Origin: JAZNGX01 sp045576675
Lineage (GTDB): Bacteria > Bacillota > Clostridia > Monoglobales > Firm-18
Length of the DNA stretch: 6,190 nt
Assembly (NCBI GenBank): GCA_045576675.1
Contig: JAZNGX010000050.1
Span: 1 to 6,190, forward strand
Direction: 5' to 3'
Part shown: in pieces, positions 3,910 to 6,190 of the stretch
Position numbering within the stretch: position 1 is the stretch's first letter
How the letters are laid out: the number at the start of each line of letters is the position of its first letter
The notes under the pieces: generated by a model
Databases searched by the model: none
Told to the model about the DNA's origin: nothing
The model's input: only the letters and a program-made list of their open reading frames with translations
Position numbers and translations under genes: made by a program

Positions 3910-6087
3910 ATGAAGTTGAAGTTATTAAGCTTGTTGCTGATTGCAGTGATGCTTTTGTCAGGTGTTCCTGCATTGGCGGCAATTGATGCAAGCGGCACGG
4001 TTGGTATCCACGACTGGGTTGTAAGTAACGGAGTTCTTACAATTAATGGTATTGCTACTATGTGGAATTTTACTGCCGAAACAGATTGGAATCCTGCTCC
4101 GTGGGCGATTCACAAGGATAAGTTTACAAAGGTAATAATAGGCGAGGGCATAACAACGATTGGTAAGCGTGCGTTTACAGATTGTACAAAGCTTGAATCC
4201 GTTCAGTTACCGAGTACTATGGAAAAAATATTTGATTATGCTTTCAGTGGGTGCACTAATCTGAAAACAATTAATATGCCGGATAAAGTATACGAAATAG
4301 CAAAAGAAGGCTTTAAAAATTGTAAAAGTCTTACCGTTATACCGGTTTCAAAAGGAGTTCAAACAATAGGCGATAATGCTTTTGAAGGCTGTACGGGCTT
4401 GCAAAGTGTTTCGATACCTAATGGTGTTACAACGATGGGCAGTCGTGTCTTTTCGGGTTGTACGGGTTTGCAGAGTATTTCGATATCTGACAGTGTTAAA
4501 ACACTGGGTACTTATGCTTTTTATAACTGTAGTAATCTTAAAAATGTTACAATTGGAAGTGGTCTTAAAAGTATCCCCGGCTCTGCGTTTTGTAATTCGG
4601 GTATAACGACGATTACAATTCCGGACACTGTAACAGGTGAAATAGGTTCTTCTGCGTTTAGCGAATGCCCTTCGCTTACAAATGTTGAGCTTGGTAACGG
4701 AGTAACAAAAATATCAAATTATGCATTTGATGAATGTTCAGCATTAAAAAGCATAAAGCTTGGTAATAAACTGACAACCATAGGTAATAGCGTTTTCAGA
4801 GACTGTTCATTGCTGGAAGAAATTAATATTCCTGATTCTGTAACAAGTGTTGGTACAAGTGTATTTACCAGATGCAGTGCTTTGAAAAAAGCAACGATTG
4901 GCAACGGAATCACGAGCTTGCCTGAAAAGATATTTGCTGACTGTACAGCACTTGAAAAGGTTACGCTTGGTAACAAGCTTGAAAGTATTGGGGATGAGGT
5001 ATTCAGCGATTGCATAATGCTTTCGGATATAAATATGCCCGATACTGTTACAAGTATCGGTCAGGCGGCGTTTGCAGGGTGTGATAATCTTGAGAATATA
5101 AAACTACCTTCTGCACTGACAAGTATTTCTGCTGACTTGTTCAGCGGATGCTCAAAGCTTAAAAGCATTGTTATTCCTGATAATGTAACAAGTATCAGTA
5201 CATATGCATTTAATTCCTGCAGAGCGCTTGAAAGTGTTACTTTCGGCAAAAATCTCCAAAGTATTGGAACGTATGCTTTTTCATACTGTCCGATTAAAGA
5301 ACTTAAATTTAATGAAAAATTAAGTACAATCGGGAGCAGTGCTTTTAATAACAACGATGTGATTACTGAGCTTGTTATTCCACAAAATATAACAAGTGTT
5401 GGAAACGATGCTTTTGGTGAATGCGATGAATTGAAAACTCTTGAGATTTATGGAAATGCAAACTATGGTACCAGTGCTTTTGATAATTGCCAGAAGCTTG
5501 AATATGTAAAGCTTAACGAGGGCTTGACAACCATTGGAGAAAGAATGTTTTATATATGCAAGGCTCTTGATAATCTGAGTCTGCCTGAAAGTGTTACTTC
5601 AATAAAGAACGGTGCATTTTCAAATTCTGGTATAGATCATATTTATATCCCGAAGGGAATAGAACAAATAGCAAACTATGCATTTTCTGTAACCGGAACT
5701 TTGGATGTGTATTATGGCGGCAGTGAAGAAGACTGGACAACGGTTTCTGTTGGAACAGATAATTTTGATGAGGATGACACAATACATTATAATTATAAGC
5801 AGAAGGTTAATGCAAAAAATGTGACTTTCAAAAACGGTGTTGCAACAGTAAATCTTAAATCTGATTATATAAATGATTTGAAAGGCATATATCTGATTGT
5901 TACAGAATATGATTCAAAAGGCAGAGCAGTGTCAACAAGAGCTGTAAATGCTGATGTTGCAGGAATAAGCAATGGCGATTACAGCGTGGCAACAAGCGGC
6001 ACAGGCAATACATACAAGGTGTTCGTATGGGAAAACATAGACAGCATTAATTCACTTGGTGAGAGCTTGTATGGTAATATAAATTAA
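3910..6087 (+). CDS. Secreted BspA-like leucine-rich repeat (LRR_5) protein
   Basis: The 725-residue product starts with a Sec signal peptide (MKLKLLSLLLIAVMLLSG, likely cut near ALA-A at 21-24). A short N-terminal module (about 28-75) of the GTVGxHDWVVSNGVLTING type that often caps these proteins follows, then about 23 LRR_5 units of 23 residues, pattern AFxxCxxLxxIxIPdxVtsIg (about 80-600). VYYGGSEEDW (600-609) closes the solenoid. The last 95 residues look like a beta-sandwich ending in YKVFVWENIDSINSLGE, a tail seen in other clostridial secreted proteins. I see no LPXTG, S-layer or dockerin signal, so anchoring is unclear. The start at 3910 has AAAGGCGGT (3895-3903) before it. ATG 3868 lies within the promoter, upstream of the likely transcription start. 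LRR_5 proteins are typically adhesins or binding proteins; the ligand is unknown. It has its own promoter and terminator. Confidence 0.9.
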   Translation: MKLKLLSLLLIAVMLLSGVPALAAIDASGTVGIHDWVVSNGVLTINGIATMWNFTAETDWNPAPWAIHKDKFTKVIIGEGITTIGKRAFTDCTKLESVQLPSTMEKIFDYAFSGCTNLKTINMPDKVYEIAKEGFKNCKSLTVIPVSKGVQTIGDNAFEGCTGLQSVSIPNGVTTMGSRVFSGCTGLQSISISDSVKTLGTYAFYNCSNLKNVTIGSGLKSIPGSAFCNSGITTITIPDTVTGEIGSSAFSECPSLTNVELGNGVTKISNYAFDECSALKSIKLGNKLTTIGNSVFRDCSLLEEINIPDSVTSVGTSVFTRCSALKKATIGNGITSLPEKIFADCTALEKVTLGNKLESIGDEVFSDCIMLSDINMPDTVTSIGQAAFAGCDNLENIKLPSALTSISADLFSGCSKLKSIVIPDNVTSISTYAFNSCRALESVTFGKNLQSIGTYAFSYCPIKELKFNEKLSTIGSSAFNNNDVITELVIPQNITSVGNDAFGECDELKTLEIYGNANYGTSAFDNCQKLEYVKLNEGLTTIGERMFYICKALDNLSLPESVTSIKNGAFSNSGIDHIYIPKGIEQIANYAFSVTGTLDVYYGGSEEDWTTVSVGTDNFDEDDTIHYNYKQKVNAKNVTFKNGVATVNLKSDYINDLKGIYLIVTEYDSKGRAVSTRAVNADVAGISNGDYSVATSGTGNTYKVFVWENIDSINSLGESLYGNIN
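4693..5106 (+). repeat. Tandem 207-bp super-repeat within the LRR gene
   Basis: Residues 262-330 and 331-399 are two consecutive blocks of three LRR units with the same internal order: GNG-type, then LGNKL-type, then PD-V-TS-type. By my count 31 of 69 aligned residues are identical. This suggests growth of the solenoid by duplication of a three-unit block. Confidence 0.6.
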
Positions 6088-6111
6088 AATTTCACAATAA
6101 CTAACATAAAA

Positions 6112-6150
6112 AAACAAATCGCAGAATTTGAAATTCTGCGGTTTGTTTTT
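6112..6150 (+). terminator. Strong terminator after the LRR gene, possibly bidirectional
   Basis: CGCAGAATT (6120-6128) pairs with AATTCTGCG (6132-6140) around TGA. The stem extends through a T-G pair and AAACAAA (6112-6118) with TTTGTTT (6142-6148), 17 pairs in all, ending in a T-rich run. On the minus strand the same hairpin is followed by a run of T (6114-6108 region), so it could also stop transcription entering from the right. It begins 24 bases after the stop codon. Confidence 0.9.
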
Positions 6151-6190
6151 GTTTTATATTGATTTTATGTTGGTTTCGTTGGATAAAAAA

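Overview
The window looks like chromosomal DNA from an A+T-rich Gram-positive anaerobe, probably a gut-type member of Clostridia. This rests on strong GGAGG-type ribosome binding sites, consensus sigma-A promoters, T-tailed intrinsic terminators, and the families present (a GH3 beta-glucosidase, an AraC regulator, and a BspA-like LRR_5 secreted protein with a clostridial-style C-terminus). Genus cannot be told from this sequence.

Layout. Positions 1-834 hold no credible protein gene. They contain a dispersed palindromic repeat (three copies plus one partial copy) and, on the minus strand, a compact non-coding transcription unit: a near-consensus promoter (608-636), about 190 nt that folds into one long nested hairpin (413-601), and an intrinsic terminator (about 349-386). 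This is the most interesting object in the window, and a 6S-like RNA is one candidate identity. Each repeat copy lies just downstream, in minus-strand terms, of a hairpin plus T-tract. Two of those are convincing terminators and two are weaker hairpins.

Positions 835-2853 (minus) encode a cytoplasmic GH3 glycosidase ending in its own terminator (790-827). Positions 2981-3841 (plus) encode a divergent AraC-family regulator with an N-terminal cupin sensor domain. The 127-bp gap between them carries two interleaved, opposed promoters and a duplicated palindrome. A simple model is that the AraC protein senses a sugar and sets the balance between its own expression and that of the glycosidase.

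Positions 3910-6087 (plus) encode a secreted protein made of about 23 LRR_5 units. It has its own consensus promoter, starting a few bases after the araC stop codon, a 19-bp palindrome over the predicted transcription start, and a strong terminator at 6112-6150. It therefore appears to be a separately controlled single-gene unit. A link to the glycosidase is only positional.
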